Shown here: in pieces, positions 25,227-35,522 of the stretch
Layout: every line of letters starts with the position of its first letter
Position numbering within the stretch: position 1 is the stretch's first letter
Source of the DNA: Thermococcus celer Vu 13 = JCM 8558
GTDB taxonomy: Archaea > Methanobacteriota_B > Thermococci > Thermococcales > Thermococcaceae
Length of the DNA: 64,000 nucleotides
NCBI RefSeq assembly: GCF_002214365.1
Contig: NZ_CP014854.1
Coordinates: 1,785,092-1,849,091 of the forward strand
Direction: 5' to 3'
The notes under the pieces: generated by a model
The model's database searches: none
What the model saw: only the letters and a program-made list of their open reading frames with translations
Told to the model about the DNA's origin: nothing
Position numbers and translations under genes: made by a program

Positions 25227-26567
25227 ATGGGAAAACACTACATACCGAACTCCGCCGATAGGGAGGAGATGCTAAAAGAAATGGGGCTCTCCTCCATCGA
25301 AGAGCTCTTTTCGGACGTTCCCAAGGGGATGGTTAAGGAGTTCAACCTGCCCGAGGGAAAGAGCGAGTACGAGGTCTTTCTCGAGCTCAACGAGGTCCTC
25401 TCCAAGAACCGAACAGTCCTCGAGATGCCCAGCTTCCTTGGAGCGGGCACGTACTTCCACTACGTTCCGGCGCACGTTAGGTACCTCATCGAGAGGAGCG
25501 AGTTCCTCACCGCCTACACTCCCTACCAGCCGGAGATAAGTCAGGGAATGCTCCAGGCGCTCTTCGAGTACCAGAGCCTCATAGCCGAACTCGTGGGCCT
25601 GCCGATAGTTAACTCCTCGATGTACGACTGGGGAACGGCCATGGCCGAGGCGGCCCTGATGAGCGCCCGCGTAACAAAGAGAAATAAGTTCGTGGTGCCG
25701 AGACACCTCAGCCCGGAGAAGAGGCGGATCCTCGGAACGTACACGACGGGCCCCGGGCTCGAGGTCGTGGAGGTTCCGTGGAACGAGAGGGGTCAGATGG
25801 ATCTCGAGAAGCTTAAGGAAGCGGTCGAGGGCGCGGCCGGCGTCTACGTCGAGGTTCCCAACTTCTTCGGCCTACTCGAGGAGGACGTCAGGGAGATAGG
25901 GGAGATTGCCCACGAGGCCGGGGCGCTGTTCGTAGTTGGCGTCGACCCGACGATACTCGGCATCGTCGAGGCCCCGGGAGAGCTCGGCGCCGATGTGGTC
26001 GTCGGCGAGGCCGCCTACTTCGGCAACCCCATGAACTTCGGAGGACCGAGGGCTGGAATCTTCGCGACGAGGAACGACAGGAAACTCGTCCGCCAGATGC
26101 CCGGAAGGATAATAGGCATGACCAGGACCGCCGACGGAGAGAGGGCCTTCGTGATGACCCTCCAGACGAGGGAACAACACATCCGCAGGGCGAAGGCCAC
26201 CTCCAACATCTGCTCGAACGAGGCCCTCGTGGCCGTCGCGGCCGCGATTCACCTGGCCACCCTCGGGCCGAAGGGACTGAGGGAGCTCGGTGAGACGGTA
26301 CTAAAGAACACCGCCTACCTCAAGAAACGTCTTAGTGAGATCGCGGAGGTTCCCTTTGAGGGCGTTAACTTCAAGGACGTCCTCCTGAGGTTCGAAAAGC
26401 CCTACGGGAAGATACACGAGGCCCTTTTGGAGAGAAACATCCACGGCGGCTACTACGTGGGAGAACACTTCCCGGAGCTCGGCGAGAGCGCCCTGTTCGC
26501 CGCCACGGAGACTACGAAGAAGGAATGGATCGATGCGCTCGTAGAGGCCCTGAAGGAGGTGGCCTGA
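25227..26567 (+). CDS. gcvPA: Glycine dehydrogenase (decarboxylating) subunit 1
   Basis: The 446-residue N-terminal half of the split P-protein of the glycine cleavage system; together with GcvPB it decarboxylates glycine and passes the aminomethyl group to H-protein. It begins with the P-protein N-terminal MGKHYIPNS-type segment, and [19 protein letters not shown] (near 72-90) is a typical block. GAGGGTGATGGGT precedes ATG 25227; the longer frame to GTG 25218 covers the ribosome site. The stop directly abuts gcvPB. No gcvT or gcvH genes lie nearby. Confidence 0.95.
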   Translation: MGKHYIPNSADREEMLKEMGLSSIEELFSDVPKGMVKEFNLPEGKSEYEVFLELNEVLSKNRTVLEMPSFLGAGTYFHYVPAHVRYLIERSEFLTAYTPYQPEISQGMLQALFEYQSLIAELVGLPIVNSSMYDWGTAMAEAALMSARVTKRNKFVVPRHLSPEKRRILGTYTTGPGLEVVEVPWNERGQMDLEKLKEAVEGAAGVYVEVPNFFGLLEEDVREIGEIAHEAGALFVVGVDPTILGIVEAPGELGADVVVGEAAYFGNPMNFGGPRAGIFATRNDRKLVRQMPGRIIGMTRTADGERAFVMTLQTREQHIRRAKATSNICSNEALVAVAAAIHLATLGPKGLRELGETVLKNTAYLKKRLSEIAEVPFEGVNFKDVLLRFEKPYGKIHEALLERNIHGGYYVGEHFPELGESALFAATETTKKEWIDALVEALKEVA

Positions 26568-28076
26568 ATGTTCCGCCAGGCTAAGTGGGACGAACCCCTT
26601 ATCTTCGAGCTCTCCCGCGCGGGGAGGGTCGGCTACACACTTCCGAAGCCGATCGAGGACGTTGAAGTTGAAATTCCAGAGAAGCTGAGGAGGAAGAGCC
26701 CGCTCGACCTTCCGGAGCTGAGCGAGCCCGAGGTGGTGAGGCACTACACGCGCCTTAGCGAGATGAACTACGGCGTCGACAGCGGCATCTACCCGCTCGG
26801 CTCCTGCACCATGAAGTACAACCCCAAGATAAACGAGGAGATGGCCAATCATCCCGGCGTTGCCTACGTCCACCCCTACCAGGATGAGAGAACCGTTCAG
26901 GGAGCGCTTAAGGTGATGTGGGAACTGGAGCAATGGCTCAAGGAGATAACCGGGATGGACCGCTTCACCCTCCAGCCGGCCGCGGGTGCCAACGGGGAGT
27001 TCACGGGCGTTTCAATAATAAGGGCCTACCACATCGACAGGGGCGACACGGAGAGGACGGAGATGCTCGTTCCCGATTCCGCCCACGGAACGAACCCGGC
27101 GAGTGCCGCGATGGCCGGCTTCAAGGTCGTCGAGATACCCTCGAACGAGAACGGGACCGTTGACCTTGAGGCCCTCGAGAGCGCGGTGAGCGAGAGAACC
27201 GCGGGTTTGATGCTCACCAACCCCAACACCCTCGGCATCTTCGAGGACGAGATACTCGAGATAGCGAGGATAGTCCACGAGGCCGGCGGCCTCCTCTACT
27301 ACGACGGGGCAAACCTGAACGGAATCCTCGGCAAGGTTCGGCCCGGCGACATGGGCTTCGACGTCGTCCACCTTAACCTCCACAAGACCTTCTCGACGCC
27401 CCACGGCGGCGGCGGTCCCGGAAGCGGGCCCGTTGGCGTTAAGGACTTCCTCAAGGACTACCTCCCGGTGCCCCTCGTGGGCTACGACGAGGAGAACGAC
27501 CGCTACTACCTCGACTACGACGTCCCCAAGAGCATAGGAAAGGTGAAGGAGCTCTACGGCAACTTCGCGGTTATGGTCAGGGCGTTGACCTACCTCAAGG
27601 TTATGGGGGCCGACGGGCTCAGGGAGGCCAGTGAAGTTGCTGTTCTCAACGCCAACTACATCGCCAAAAAGCTCAAGGGGACAAAAGGTTACGAGTTGCC
27701 TCACAAGGAGCTCAGGAAGCACGAGGTCGTGTTCTCCGCGGAGCCTATGAAGAGGGAGACGGGCGTAAAGGCCCTTGACGTGGCGAAGAGACTGCTCGAC
27801 TTCGGCCTTCACGCGCCGACGATATACTTCCCGCTGATAGTCCATGAGGCCCTCATGATAGAGCCCACGGAGACAGTCAGCAGAGAGGAGCTCGACGCCT
27901 ACGTAGAGGCTCTGAGGAGGATAAGTGACGAGGCATACAGCAACCCCGAGATCGTTAAGGCCGCCCCCCACAACACCGCCGTGAGGAGGGTGGACGACGT
28001 CATAGCCGCCAAGAGGCCGATAATAACGTGGCGTATGTACAGGGAGCTGGGGGAGAAGGGGGATATTGATATTTGA
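26568..28076 (+). CDS. gcvPB: Glycine dehydrogenase (decarboxylating) subunit 2
   Basis: The 502-residue C-terminal half of the glycine decarboxylase P-protein, a PLP enzyme. The cofactor lysine is in [18 protein letters not shown] near residue 268-285. Other blocks include GSCTMKYNP (near 80) and [16 protein letters not shown] (about 170-185). GGAGGTGGCC is the ribosome site inside the end of gcvPA and the ATG directly follows its TGA, so the subunits are translated together in equal amounts. Confidence 0.95.
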   Translation: MFRQAKWDEPLIFELSRAGRVGYTLPKPIEDVEVEIPEKLRRKSPLDLPELSEPEVVRHYTRLSEMNYGVDSGIYPLGSCTMKYNPKINEEMANHPGVAYVHPYQDERTVQGALKVMWELEQWLKEITGMDRFTLQPAAGANGEFTGVSIIRAYHIDRGDTERTEMLVPDSAHGTNPASAAMAGFKVVEIPSNENGTVDLEALESAVSERTAGLMLTNPNTLGIFEDEILEIARIVHEAGGLLYYDGANLNGILGKVRPGDMGFDVVHLNLHKTFSTPHGGGGPGSGPVGVKDFLKDYLPVPLVGYDEENDRYYLDYDVPKSIGKVKELYGNFAVMVRALTYLKVMGADGLREASEVAVLNANYIAKKLKGTKGYELPHKELRKHEVVFSAEPMKRETGVKALDVAKRLLDFGLHAPTIYFPLIVHEALMIEPTETVSREELDAYVEALRRISDEAYSNPEIVKAAPHNTAVRRVDDVIAAKRPIITWRMYRELGEKGDIDI

Positions 28077-28137
28077 GGGGGTTATACCCCTCCCCCACGT
28101 TTTTAATGCGCTGTTAAAAGGCATTCAATCGTCAAAA

Positions 28138-28240
28138 GCACGTTAACGGCGAATTCAAGATTAACCCTTTTAGAAGCAAACACGCCTCAAAATCACCCAA
28201 AAAGAGAATCACAACCTTTTGATCAACTTTTTCCAAAAGT
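28138..28240 (-). repeat. tRNA-downstream repeat, module A (copy at tRNA-Thr TGT)
   Basis: Nearly identical to 54009-54096 and to the reverse complement of 41112-41206; the shared block includes CGTTAACGGCGAATTCAAG, CTTTTAGAAGCAAACACG and GAATCACAACCTTT. This copy has a 4-base deletion relative to the other two, so any reading frame through the module is not conserved. It begins about 20 bases past the 3' end of the leftward tRNA-Thr and has the same orientation relative to that tRNA as the other copies. The rest of the gap from gcvPB holds no gene. Confidence 0.85.
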
Positions 28241-28258
28241 TTGAACGGGCTGTTGGTG

Positions 28259-28335
28259 TGGAGCCCCGGGCGGGATTTGAACCCGCGACCGGCGGATTAC
28301 AAGTCCGCCGCCCCACCAAGCTAGGCTACCGGGGC
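28259..28335 (-). tRNA. tRNA-Thr (anticodon TGT)
   Basis: A 77-nt cloverleaf on the minus strand with acceptor GCCCCGG, anticodon stem GGCGGA/TCCGCC around loop CTTGTAA, T-loop GTTCAAATC and encoded CCA. It reads ACA codons. No intron. It is divergent from the tRNA-Asn/Met pair. Confidence 0.95.
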
Positions 28336-28355
28336 ACGCTTTTAAGGAGACCGAA

Positions 28356-28370
28356 CGGAAATATAAAGTT
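28356..28370 (-). promoter_or_regulatory. tRNA-Thr promoter
   Basis: On the minus strand AACTTTATATTTCCG forms a TATA box about 25 bases before the mature 5' end, the usual spacing for archaeal tRNA genes. Confidence 0.6.
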
Positions 28371-28390
28371 TTCTCTCAGATCTCGCCACC

Positions 28391-28404
28391 GTAAATTTTA
28401 TAAA
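28391..28404 (+). promoter_or_regulatory. tRNA-Asn/tRNA-Met promoter
   Basis: AAATTTTATAAATCC forms a TATA element centred near 28397, about 35 bases before tRNA-Asn. The next tRNA follows after only five bases, so one promoter probably serves both. Confidence 0.6.
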
Positions 28405-28432
28405 TCCCCCGGTATTCCCTACATTGGGTCGT

Positions 28433-28508
28433 GCCGCCGTAGCTTAGTCGGTAGAGCGCCGGACTGTTAATCCGGCGGTCCCCGGTTCGAGTCCGGGCGG
28501 CGGCGCCA
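28433..28508 (+). tRNA. tRNA-Asn (anticodon GTT)
   Basis: A 76-nt cloverleaf: acceptor GCCGCCG pairs with CGGCGGC, discriminator G, encoded CCA, and anticodon loop CTGTTAA between CCGGA and TCCGG. It reads AAC and AAU codons. Confidence 0.95.
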
Positions 28509-28513
28509 CCAGA

Positions 28514-28591
28514 GGGCCCGTAGCTCAGCCTGGTCAGAGCGCGCGGCTCATAACCGCGTGGTCGGGGGTTCGAAGCCCCCCGGGCCCACCA
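28514..28591 (+). tRNA. tRNA with CAT anticodon (elongator Met or Ile2)
   Basis: A 78-nt cloverleaf with acceptor GGGCCCG/CGGGCCC, anticodon loop CTCATAA, T-loop GTTCGAAGC and encoded CCA. CAT is carried by initiator Met, elongator Met and the modified tRNA-Ile2 that reads AUA. It lacks initiator features, so it is elongator Met or Ile2; I cannot decide from sequence alone. It follows tRNA-Asn by five bases. Confidence 0.92.
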
Positions 28592-28594
28592 TAT

Positions 28595-28625
28595 CAACCC
28601 TTTCTTGCGAAAGCGTTGACGGAAA
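28595..28625 (+). repeat. tRNA-downstream repeat, module D (copy 1)
   Basis: These 31 bases, beginning CAACCCTTTCTTGCGAAAGC and ending GACGGAAA, are identical to 40840-40870. Both copies begin four bases past the CCA of an unrelated tRNA (CAT here, Pro there), so the identity is not a tRNA duplication. Confidence 0.85.
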
Positions 28626-28714
28626 AGGATGATTCTTTTTTCAAGGAACAGTTTAAGGGTGTTTGCTAAAGATAAAGACTGCTCTTGGGTTTTGAATTCA
28701 CTCTTCTTAAGAAA

Positions 28715-28790
28715 GCTTTTATGGTGGGGTTTGCTCTTGAATAGCGCTCCGAAGGGGCGCGAAAGACTGTAAACCCCTTGAATTTGCTCC
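28715..28790 (+). repeat. tRNA-downstream repeat, module C (copy 1)
   Basis: Resembles 41205-41280 and the reverse complement of 53945-54008. The shared part is GGGTTTGCTnTTGnATAGCGCTCC, a hairpin GCGCTCC-GAA-GGnGCGC, and the tail AAACCCCTTGnATTTG. It lies downstream of the CAT tRNA in the same orientation relative to the tRNA as the other copies. The surrounding 28626-28836 holds no recognisable gene. Confidence 0.75.
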
Positions 28791-28836
28791 TTTTTCGTCG
28801 TGCACTACGGGGATGTAAGAAGAAAAGGGATTGGAC

Positions 28837-28854
28837 GTCCGCCCGGGGGCGGAC
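28837..28854 (-). terminator. Hairpin at the end of the ribosomal operon
   Basis: A perfect inverted repeat GTCCGCC-CGGG-GGCGGAC lies 14 bases past the stop of the leftward rpl12 gene, followed on the minus strand by the pyrimidine-rich TCCCTTTTCTTCTT. It probably ends or protects the operon transcript. Confidence 0.5.
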
Positions 28855-28868
28855 AAAAGAAAGGGGGT

Positions 28869-29186
28869 TCAACCGAAGAGGGCGCCGAGACCTGCGAGGG
28901 CCTCCTCCTCGCTGGCCTCCTCTTCCTCTTCTTCCTCCTCTTCCTGGGCCTCCTCGGCCGGAGCCTCAGCGGCCGGAGCGGCGGCAACGGCCACCGGAGC
29001 GGCAACCGGCATGGCGGCCTTCTCGATGACCTCGTCGATGTTGACGCCCTCAAGGGCGGCAACGAGGGCCTTTATCCTTGCCTCGTCGGGGCTAACACCG
29101 GCGGCCTCAAGGACAGCCTTAAGGTTCTCCTCCGTTATCTCCTTACCAGCGGCGTGGAGCAGCAGAGCGGCATACACGTACTCCAT
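28869..29186 (-). CDS. rpl12: Ribosomal protein P1 (archaeal L12)
   Basis: The 105-residue stalk protein recruiting translation GTPases. It begins [18 protein letters not shown], has an Ala/Pro hinge, a run of Glu, and the conserved C-terminal tail [10 protein letters not shown] that is also present at the end of the neighbouring L10. GGAGGTGCGAAAA precedes ATG 29186. It is the last gene of the leftward ftsZ-to-rpl12 operon. Confidence 0.96.
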   Translation of the reverse strand: MEYVYAALLLHAAGKEITEENLKAVLEAAGVSPDEARIKALVAALEGVNIDEVIEKAAMPVAAPVAVAAAPAAEAPAEEAQEEEEEEEEEASEEEALAGLGALFG

Positions 29187-29256
29187 TTTTCGCACCTCCA
29201 ATCATCTTCATTTTCATCCATTTCACACGTTTGGGGATACGAGGGAAACGGAAAGT

Positions 29257-30276
29257 TCAGCCGAAGAGCGCGCCCAGTCCCGCGAGCGCGTCCTCCTCGG
29301 AAGCTTCCTCCTCTTCCTCTTCTTCCTCCTCAGCCTCCTCAACTTTCTCCTCCTGAGGCTGAGCGGCAACGGCTATTTGTGCCTGCTGGTTTAAAAGCTC
29401 TTTGGTCTTCTCGTCGAGCAGCTCCTCGGGCAACTGCTGTGCTATGAGCAGGACGGTTCTGATGGCCCTGCCGAAGATGTCCTCAACCGTCTCCGGTGTG
29501 ATGTATCCGGCCTCAACGGCAACGTTCTTGGCTCCAAGGAACGCCTTCTGGATGATGGCCTCGATGGTCTGGCTCGTCGGATAGGCCGTGTTGACGGACA
29601 GGTTGAAGGCGTGCATGTACGCCTGCTGGAGCATGTTGATGTACTCGCTCTCGTCTATCGCGAGGACGTCCGGCGTGTAGACGATCCCGTCCTCGTAGGC
29701 CGCGAGCAGGTTGAGACCGACCTCGAGCGGCTCTATGCCGAGGGCGTTTAGTATCCTGGCTAACTGGTCGGTTATGACCTCGCCGGCCTTGAGGACGGTG
29801 TAGTCCTTCTGGATGCTGACCTTACCCTTCTCTATCCTCGCGGGTATGCCAAGGGCCTGCATCTCACCGACGAGTGGACCGGGTGAGATTGAAGTTGGGC
29901 CCGCCGGGATCACAACGTCCCTGGGAACCGCGACACCGGCCTTCGCAGGAGCGGGGGTCTTGCTCTCCTCAAGGAGTTTGTAGAGCTTGAAGGGGTTCAT
30001 CTCGGTGGCGAGGATTCCAGCCCCTCCCTGGATGTGGTCGATGAGCTTTTCGAGGTCGGGGTTGTTGAGTTCCTGGGCGGCCCTCCTTATGGCGAGCTCT
30101 ATGAGGGTGTTCCTGCTGACCCTGAGGAGCGCCTTTCCGCGGAGCTTCTCACGCATCTTGCTCAGTGGATAGGCCGGGACGTTGGCAACGTCAACGAGCG
30201 CTATCACTGGGTGGCTCTTGATGATGTTGACGAGCTCTTCAACCTCCTTCTTCTTCCACTCGGCTACGTGGGCCAT
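29257..30276 (-). CDS. rpl10: Ribosomal protein L10 (archaeal P0)
   Basis: A 339-residue stalk base protein that binds 23S rRNA at the N-terminus and three L12 dimers through C-terminal helices. It starts [15 protein letters not shown] and ends in a Glu-rich segment plus the shared GLGALFG tail. GAGGTGAGGGAG is the ribosome site for ATG 30276. It follows rpl1 by five bases and precedes rpl12 by 70, the conserved order. Confidence 0.96.
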   Translation of the reverse strand: MAHVAEWKKKEVEELVNIIKSHPVIALVDVANVPAYPLSKMREKLRGKALLRVSRNTLIELAIRRAAQELNNPDLEKLIDHIQGGAGILATEMNPFKLYKLLEESKTPAPAKAGVAVPRDVVIPAGPTSISPGPLVGEMQALGIPARIEKGKVSIQKDYTVLKAGEVITDQLARILNALGIEPLEVGLNLLAAYEDGIVYTPDVLAIDESEYINMLQQAYMHAFNLSVNTAYPTSQTIEAIIQKAFLGAKNVAVEAGYITPETVEDIFGRAIRTVLLIAQQLPEELLDEKTKELLNQQAQIAVAAQPQEEKVEEAEEEEEEEEEASEEDALAGLGALFG

Positions 30277-30281
30277 CTCCC

Positions 30282-30932
30282 TCACCTCTCCACCTTAACT
30301 GCCGGCCCCATGGTGGTCTTGATGTACACTGACTTCACCTGGTTCTCGCCGCGCTCCAGCTTGTTGACGATGGCGTTGAGAACCGCCTCGGCGTTTTCGG
30401 CCAGTTTCTCGTCGTCCATGTCCTCGGTTCCTATCCTGGCGTGAACGACGGGGTTGTTCTTGAGCTGCAACCTGACGGTCTTCTTGAGCCTGGCGACTAT
30501 GGGTTCGAGGTTGGTCATGGTCGGTGGAACCACCTGTGGCATCTTGTTCCTCGGACCCAGGTAGCGACCGAGGTACCTACCGATCTTCGGCATCAGCGGT
30601 GCGGCCGCTATGAAGAAGTCGTAGTTCTTCGCCAGTTTCCTTGCCTGCCTTGGGTTCTTGGCGAGTTCTTCGAGTTGCTCTCCACTAATCACATCGAGCC
30701 CGAGCTTTTTAGCCGCCTCGGCAACGGCACCATCAGCGATGACCGCGATCTTGGGCTCCTTCCCACGACCGTGGGGCAGCACAACCTCGAGCTTGAACCT
30801 GTTCTCCGGCTTGCGGAGGTCTATATCCTTGAGGTTGACTGCCATCTCGACGGTCTGTGTGAAGTTGCGCGGCTTAGCCCGGGCCTTCGCCTCCTTCACC
30901 GCTTCCACGAATCTCTGCTTTTCAAAGGCCAT
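30282..30932 (-). CDS. rpl1: Ribosomal protein L1
   Basis: A 216-residue protein of the mobile L1 stalk that helps release deacylated tRNA. It starts [16 protein letters not shown]. The [18 protein letters not shown] segment near 125-142 is the L1 rRNA-binding signature. GGAGGGCTTCGA precedes ATG 30932; eleven upstream in-frame codons have no ribosome site. In some archaea L1 represses its own operon by binding the mRNA; I did not find a clear copy of that site here. Confidence 0.95.
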   Translation of the reverse strand: MAFEKQRFVEAVKEAKARAKPRNFTQTVEMAVNLKDIDLRKPENRFKLEVVLPHGRGKEPKIAVIADGAVAEAAKKLGLDVISGEQLEELAKNPRQARKLAKNYDFFIAAAPLMPKIGRYLGRYLGPRNKMPQVVPPTMTNLEPIVARLKKTVRLQLKNNPVVHARIGTEDMDDEKLAENAEAVLNAIVNKLERGENQVKSVYIKTTMGPAVKVER

Positions 30933-31011
30933 TCGAAGCCCTCCATTCCTTTTTGATTTGAGCAACGAAAAGTCAAAGATGCGTAAAAGGAGGGATTTTT
31001 AAACTTTTCCC

Positions 31012-31500
31012 TCACTCCTCTTTTGCGAAAATCTCGTCGTAAACGCCCTCGTCAATCTCCTTCTGGACTTCCCTGGGGTCTTTGCCCTCGACGGTGACGC
31101 CCATGCTGAGGGCGGTGCCGATGACCTCCTTCGCCGCGGCCTTGAGGTCAGCGGCGAGCATCTGGTCCGCCTTGGCCTTCGCTATTCTGATGACCTGCTC
31201 CATGGTTAGGTTTCCAACGGGGCTGTGAACCGGTTCACTGGAACCCTTGGGAACGCCGAGCTCTTTCTTGATGAGCTGGCTAACCGGTGGAACACCAACC
31301 TCTATCTCGAAGGTCTTCTTTTTGGGATCCGTAACGATGATCTTGACGGGAACCTGCATGCCCGCGAAGTCCTTCGTGGCCTTGTTTATCTCGTCGACGA
31401 CCTGCTTGACGTTGAGCCCGAGCGGACCGATTGCCGGACCGAGCGGTGGTCCAGGTGAAGCCTTTCCTCCCTCAACGAGCACCTCAACAACCTGTGGCAT
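31012..31500 (-). CDS. rpl11: Ribosomal protein L11
   Basis: A 162-residue protein of the GTPase-associated centre. [21 protein letters not shown] opens the N-terminal domain with the Pro-rich linker, and the C-terminal domain binds the 23S rRNA. GAGGTGAGAAAG precedes ATG 31500. It lies 26 bases after spt5 on the same strand. Confidence 0.95.
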   Translation of the reverse strand: MPQVVEVLVEGGKASPGPPLGPAIGPLGLNVKQVVDEINKATKDFAGMQVPVKIIVTDPKKKTFEIEVGVPPVSQLIKKELGVPKGSSEPVHSPVGNLTMEQVIRIAKAKADQMLAADLKAAAKEVIGTALSMGVTVEGKDPREVQKEIDEGVYDEIFAKEE

Positions 31501-31526
31501 CTTTCTCACCTCTGTCCTTTGACCGT

Positions 31527-31985
31527 TCACTCCTTCCGGCGTTTGCTTATAAGTCTAACGTATTCGCCCCTCACCGTGACCGGTATCGGGACGACCGAAC
31601 CTATGAGCTCGACGACTATCTCGTCCTTGGCCTCGTCAACCCTCGTGACCTTTGCCTTCTCGCCTTTGAAGGGCCCGGAGATGAGCTCGACTATGTCACC
31701 GGGCTCGAAGCCGCTCACGGCAGGCTTCTCCTCGAGGAAGTGCTCTATCTCCCCGAACTTAACCTCACCGGGAAGGGTGCCCTTCGCGTGCCTTATGCCT
31801 CTGATAGCCTCGTCAACGGCACTCTTGCTGGGCGCCTCGACGAAGATGTAACCCTTCACCTTCGACGGAGCGAGTACCGCGTAAACGGGCAGGTTGTAGG
31901 TTTTAACCTTGCTGTATATTAGCTTGGCCGTGGTCTCCTCCTGGCCGACGGTGACGCGCACTGTGAATATCCTGCCGTCGCTCAT
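31527..31985 (-). CDS. spt5: Transcription elongation factor Spt5
   Basis: The 152-residue archaeal NusG/Spt5: an NGN domain (residues 1-85) that clamps RNA polymerase with Spt4, and one KOW domain ([21 protein letters not shown], about 93-113). GGGTGATTGAA precedes ATG 31985. It follows secE, the order found from bacteria (secE-nusG-rplK) to archaea. Spt4 is not in this window. Confidence 0.95.
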   Translation of the reverse strand: MSDGRIFTVRVTVGQEETTAKLIYSKVKTYNLPVYAVLAPSKVKGYIFVEAPSKSAVDEAIRGIRHAKGTLPGEVKFGEIEHFLEEKPAVSGFEPGDIVELISGPFKGEKAKVTRVDEAKDEIVVELIGSVVPIPVTVRGEYVRLISKRRKE

Positions 31986-32005
31986 TTCAATCACCCGTTG
32001 CCGGT

Positions 32006-32191
32006 TCAGGAACCGGTGATCAGGTAGCCGATAAGGCGAATCACAAGACCTATAAGACCGATCAGGGTCATTCCAATGCCCGTGATCTTCGTTGCAAGCT
32101 TAAACTCCTTCATACCGGGCTTTTTTGTGACCATTAAAACCCTCCGCGACTCCGCGAAGAAGTTTTTAAGCTTTTCCATGTTCGTTGCCAC
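32006..32191 (-). CDS. secE: Preprotein translocase subunit SecE
   Basis: A 61-residue single-span membrane protein (Sec61 gamma) of the protein-conducting channel. An amphipathic helix with [11 protein letters not shown] is followed by one hydrophobic helix (about 38-58). GGAGGGGTGACGAGG puts the start at GTG 32191 (reading [12 protein letters not shown]). The ATG at 32179 is an alternative start. The open frame to 32200 is less likely because its first codons are the ribosome site. Confidence 0.92.
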   Translation of the reverse strand: MATNMEKLKNFFAESRRVLMVTKKPGMKEFKLATKITGIGMTLIGLIGLVIRLIGYLITGS

Positions 32192-32227
32192 CCTCGTCAC
32201 CCCTCCAAATTTTGAAAACGAAAGTCG

Positions 32228-33349
32228 TCAAAGCTCCTCAAGGTCGAGCTTAATAATCTTTCTCTCCCCCTCCTCCAGGGGATACTGGCTCTCCTCCTCC
32301 GCAACCGCGTAGGGCGAGCTGACGCCGGTGACCACTATCAGTATCCTTATCATCTTCTCGAGTTCTTCATCGAGCTGGATGCCCCAGATGACCTGCGCCT
32401 CCGGATCGAGTTTGCTCGTGACGAGCTCTATTACCTGCTGGGCCTCCTCGAGCTTGACGTCGCTTCCGCTGATGCTTATGAGGGCGCCCTTGGCACCGCT
32501 TATGTCGACGTCAAGGAGCGGGCTGTTCAGCGCCTGCTGGGCCGCCTCGAGGGCCCTCTTCTCGCTGTCGCTCTCGCCGATTCCTATCATGGCGACGCCG
32601 CCGTCCTTCATGACGGCCCTGACGTCGTTGAAGTCGAGGTTGACCAGCCCGGGCTTGGTGATGAGCTCGGTGATGCCCTTGACGGCCTGAACGAGTATCT
32701 CATCGGCGACCTTGAAGGCCATGTGGATGGGCAGGTTTGGAGCGACCTCCATGAGCTTGTCGTTGGGGATCACTATGACGGTGTCGCTGTTCTTCCTGAG
32801 CCTCTCGAGACCGTACTCGGCGTTCTTTATGCGCCTTATGCCCTCGACGGTGAAGGGCAACGTGACGACCGAGACGGTTAACGCTCCCATCTTCTTGGCC
32901 ATCTCGGCAACCACTGGAGCGGCACCCGTGCCCGTTCCGCCGCCGAGACCGCACGTGATGAAGACCATATCGGCGCCTTCAAGGGCCTCTCGTATGTCCC
33001 TTTCGTTTTCCCTCGCCGCTTCCTCACCCATCTTTGGGTTGTTTCCGGCCCCGAGACCCCTCGTCAGCTCCTTACCGATGAGTATCTTCTTGTGGGCGCG
33101 GATCTTGAGGAGATCCTGGGCGTCCGTGTTGACGGCGATTATCTTCGCGCCCTGTATGCCAACCTGCATCATCCTGTTAACGGTGTTACAGCCGGCACCG
33201 CCGACACCAACGACATAGATCTTGGCCTGTATCTGCTCCAGGATCTTCTTGAGCTCCTCATCAACGTCCGTCTGGGGAACTTGGACCTCCGGAGCCTTGG
33301 TGAGGTCGGCAGAGGTTCTTTCGATGGCATCTTCAATCAGCTTCAACAT
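32228..33349 (-). CDS. ftsZ: Cell division GTPase FtsZ
   Basis: A 373-residue tubulin-like GTPase forming the division ring. It has an archaeal N-terminal extension, then [15 protein letters not shown] (about 46-60), the tubulin signature [12 protein letters not shown] (near 130-141) and [11 protein letters not shown] in the second domain. GGAGGGTGGAAGG precedes ATG 33349. It is the first gene of the operon leading into secE, spt5 and ribosomal proteins, an arrangement that could tie division to growth rate. Confidence 0.96.
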   Translation of the reverse strand: MLKLIEDAIERTSADLTKAPEVQVPQTDVDEELKKILEQIQAKIYVVGVGGAGCNTVNRMMQVGIQGAKIIAVNTDAQDLLKIRAHKKILIGKELTRGLGAGNNPKMGEEAARENERDIREALEGADMVFITCGLGGGTGTGAAPVVAEMAKKMGALTVSVVTLPFTVEGIRRIKNAEYGLERLRKNSDTVIVIPNDKLMEVAPNLPIHMAFKVADEILVQAVKGITELITKPGLVNLDFNDVRAVMKDGGVAMIGIGESDSEKRALEAAQQALNSPLLDVDISGAKGALISISGSDVKLEEAQQVIELVTSKLDPEAQVIWGIQLDEELEKMIRILIVVTGVSSPYAVAEEESQYPLEEGERKIIKLDLEEL

Positions 33350-33393
33350 CCTTCCACCCTCCGGGCAATTTAACACCCTTTCCACTTTCAGGC

Positions 33394-33410
33394 AGGTGGT
33401 ATATAAGTTT
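33394..33410 (-). promoter_or_regulatory. Promoter of the ftsZ-secE-spt5-ribosomal operon
   Basis: On the minus strand AACTTATATACCACC gives a strong TATA box centred near 33402, about 50 bases before the ftsZ start. The region between this gene and dtdA contains no other obvious promoter for the operon. Confidence 0.75.
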
Positions 33411-33469
33411 AGCTAAGGGCGAATGCTGATTTTTAAATCCCGCTTAACATCTTTAAAGATTTCGATTGG

Positions 33470-34288
33470 TCAATCCCTGATGAACTCCAGCCCCAGTTCT
33501 TCGGCGAGGGTTCTGGCCATCTGCCTGGTTTCGCCCCTGCTACCCTTCCAGTCGACGTATATGGCCTCAACCCTTTCCACGGTTCTCTCGATCGCTTTAA
33601 GAACCAGCTCCTTCTTAAGCGGGTGGGCGTATTTGGGGGCGATGTGACCGAAGGCGATGTCCGTTTCGAGTGCCCTCCTCGTCTGTTTCGGCGCGTAGTG
33701 CCCGCCCCCGATTCCAACGGCAACTGGGAAGCTGGCCTTTTTGTAGTTTTTAAGCACGTGAACTATCGTCTCGGCTATTATCTCCCCTGCCCTGTCGATT
33801 ACCCACTCCTCCTCGCTTGAGCCTATCTCGATGAAGAAGCTCGGCACTTCCAGCTCGCTCGGGCCGTGGTGGGTGGCTTCATAGCAGACCAGCCATCCGA
33901 GGTCGTTGAGCTCGTTCATCTTCAGCAAAGCGAGCTTCATCGCACTCGGCTGGGCTACAGCGAGGCTCTCGTCTTTCCCGCCGTACATCGCCTTGCCCCA
34001 GTTCCCCGTTACGTGAACGGTTAACGCCGGCAGTTTCTTCTTGCTCGAGTGCCTGGAGGCGAAGGCTATGATCTCGGGCTTGAATCCAAGCTGCTTCTCA
34101 ATTTCATGATCAAGATTGTCATAGTAAATCATCTCATCATTGGTTGTCAGGATTATTGTTTTTCCGTTTTGATAGAGGGAATTTCCATCAAAAATTCTCT
34201 CACCCTCTTTAAATCCGAAATTCTCTATAAGCTTCCTCTTAATATTCATGGATGCTGGATCCACTTTGGTCGTCATTATCACATTCAT
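33470..34288 (-). CDS. dtdA: D-aminoacyl-tRNA deacylase (archaeal/plant GEK1 type)
   Basis: A 272-residue proofreading enzyme that removes D-amino acids from tRNA. Family signatures: [21 protein letters not shown] (near 138-158) and [12 protein letters not shown] (about 205-216). Start: [13 protein letters not shown] at ATG 34288, with TGTGGGGA upstream; the frame to 34339 adds 17 hydrophobic codons without support. The N-terminal third is noticeably richer in AT than the rest, adjoining the AT-rich transporter island. Confidence 0.92.
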   Translation of the reverse strand: MNVIMTTKVDPASMNIKRKLIENFGFKEGERIFDGNSLYQNGKTIILTTNDEMIYYDNLDHEIEKQLGFKPEIIAFASRHSSKKKLPALTVHVTGNWGKAMYGGKDESLAVAQPSAMKLALLKMNELNDLGWLVCYEATHHGPSELEVPSFFIEIGSSEEEWVIDRAGEIIAETIVHVLKNYKKASFPVAVGIGGGHYAPKQTRRALETDIAFGHIAPKYAHPLKKELVLKAIERTVERVEAIYVDWKGSRGETRQMARTLAEELGLEFIRD

Positions 34289-34446
34289 CGGCTGTCCCCA
34301 CATTGAACTGGGAAACAGAATAAAAAGGTTTGCCCTCAAGTCGACATTATATTGTCAATAATTGTGGAGATTTTTTCGAAAATTCTGAAAATTTTGCATT
34401 TCTCTGTCGAAACCCTAACATTTATTCGCTTGTAAAACTTTACAAC

Positions 34447-34461
34447 CGTAAAATATATAAC
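34447..34461 (+). promoter_or_regulatory. TAXI-TRAP cassette promoter
   Basis: CGTAAAATATATAACTG is a clear TATA box (about 34451-34459) with an upstream purine patch, about 65 bases before the first cassette gene. The 200 bases before it are AT-rich and show no other feature. Confidence 0.6.
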
Positions 34462-34523
34462 TGGGGGTAGGGCTATAGTATAGATATAGGTAAAATCAAA
34501 AACGATTGCGAGGGGAGTGGAAA

Positions 34524-35522
34524 ATGAAGTGGAAAATTTTGGGAATAATATTTGTTTTGGCCCTTGGTTTGGTTGTTTCGGGCTGCACACAACAAGGAGG
34601 AACCACAACCAGCTCCGTCGAAAAGACAAAAATCACAATATACACCGGCGGCACAAGTGGTGTATACTTCCCACTTGGTTCTAAGTATGCAGAGCTCCTA
34701 ACAAAATACGGTACGGTTGTAAGTGCGGAGGCAGTTACAAGCGGTGCAAGTGTTGCAAATGCTAAAGCCATTGCGGATGGAAACGCCCAAGCTGCCATCC
34801 TGCAAAACGACGTTGCATACTATGCATACAATGGATTGTACATGTTCGATGGCAATCCCATAAAGAAGTTAAAGGGTGTTGCCGCGTTATATCCCGAAAC
34901 AGTGCAATTTGTGGTTAGAGCTGACAGTGATATCAAGAGCCTGGAGGACTTAAAGGGTAAAAAAGTGGCTATCGGTGCTCCTGGAAGCGGTACAGCCGTT
35001 GCAGCCGAGCAGGTTCTTAAAGCAGCAGGTGTCTGGGACAGCATTGAGAAGGTCAATCAGAAATTCAGCGAAGCAGCCCAAAGCTTAAAGCTCGGTCAGG
35101 TCGATGCGGCGGTTATAGTTTCGGGAATTCCAACTCCTGCAGTTAACCAAATCGCAGTCCAAACACCGGTCAGAGTCCTTCCGATCTCGGATGACATATT
35201 GAACAAGCTCAAAGGTGAGGGATACATATTCTACGTTAGACAGATGGTGCCGAAGGGGACGTACAACGGTGTTGACGCGGATACACCAACAGTCGCCGTT
35301 AAAGCCATGCTCGCGGTGAGCGCTGATCTTCCGGATGATGTTGTCTACGAAATGACCAAAATACTCTATGAGCACGTTGAGGATCTGAGAGCCGTTCACC
35401 AGAAAGCTAAACTGATAAGCCTTGACACAGCGCTGGATGGTATGAGCATACCTCTCCACCCAGGAGCCATTAAGTACTACGAGGAAAAGGGATTAACAAT
35501 ACCAAGCGAACTTAAAGGGTGA
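34524..35522 (+). CDS. TAXI-family TRAP transporter solute-binding lipoprotein
   Basis: A 332-residue extracellular binding protein of the TAXI type, delivering a solute (often a carboxylate such as glutamate or oxoglutarate) to the TRAP permease. Signal peptide and lipobox VVSGC lie at about 16-20. The domain begins ITIYTGGTSGVYFPLG, the TAXI hallmark, followed by AVTSGASVANA and GAPGSGTAV. ATG 34524 follows GGGGAGTGGAA. Codon use is AT-richer than in neighbouring genes. Its stop overlaps the next gene (GTGA). Confidence 0.92.
   Translation: MKWKILGIIFVLALGLVVSGCTQQGGTTTSSVEKTKITIYTGGTSGVYFPLGSKYAELLTKYGTVVSAEAVTSGASVANAKAIADGNAQAAILQNDVAYYAYNGLYMFDGNPIKKLKGVAALYPETVQFVVRADSDIKSLEDLKGKKVAIGAPGSGTAVAAEQVLKAAGVWDSIEKVNQKFSEAAQSLKLGQVDAAVIVSGIPTPAVNQIAVQTPVRVLPISDDILNKLKGEGYIFYVRQMVPKGTYNGVDADTPTVAVKAMLAVSADLPDDVVYEMTKILYEHVEDLRAVHQKAKLISLDTALDGMSIPLHPGAIKYYEEKGLTIPSELKG

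Noticed and set aside
28892-29000. GC-rich low-complexity tract read as a possible repeat
   Set aside because: It encodes the Ala/Pro hinge and Glu run of ribosomal protein P1.
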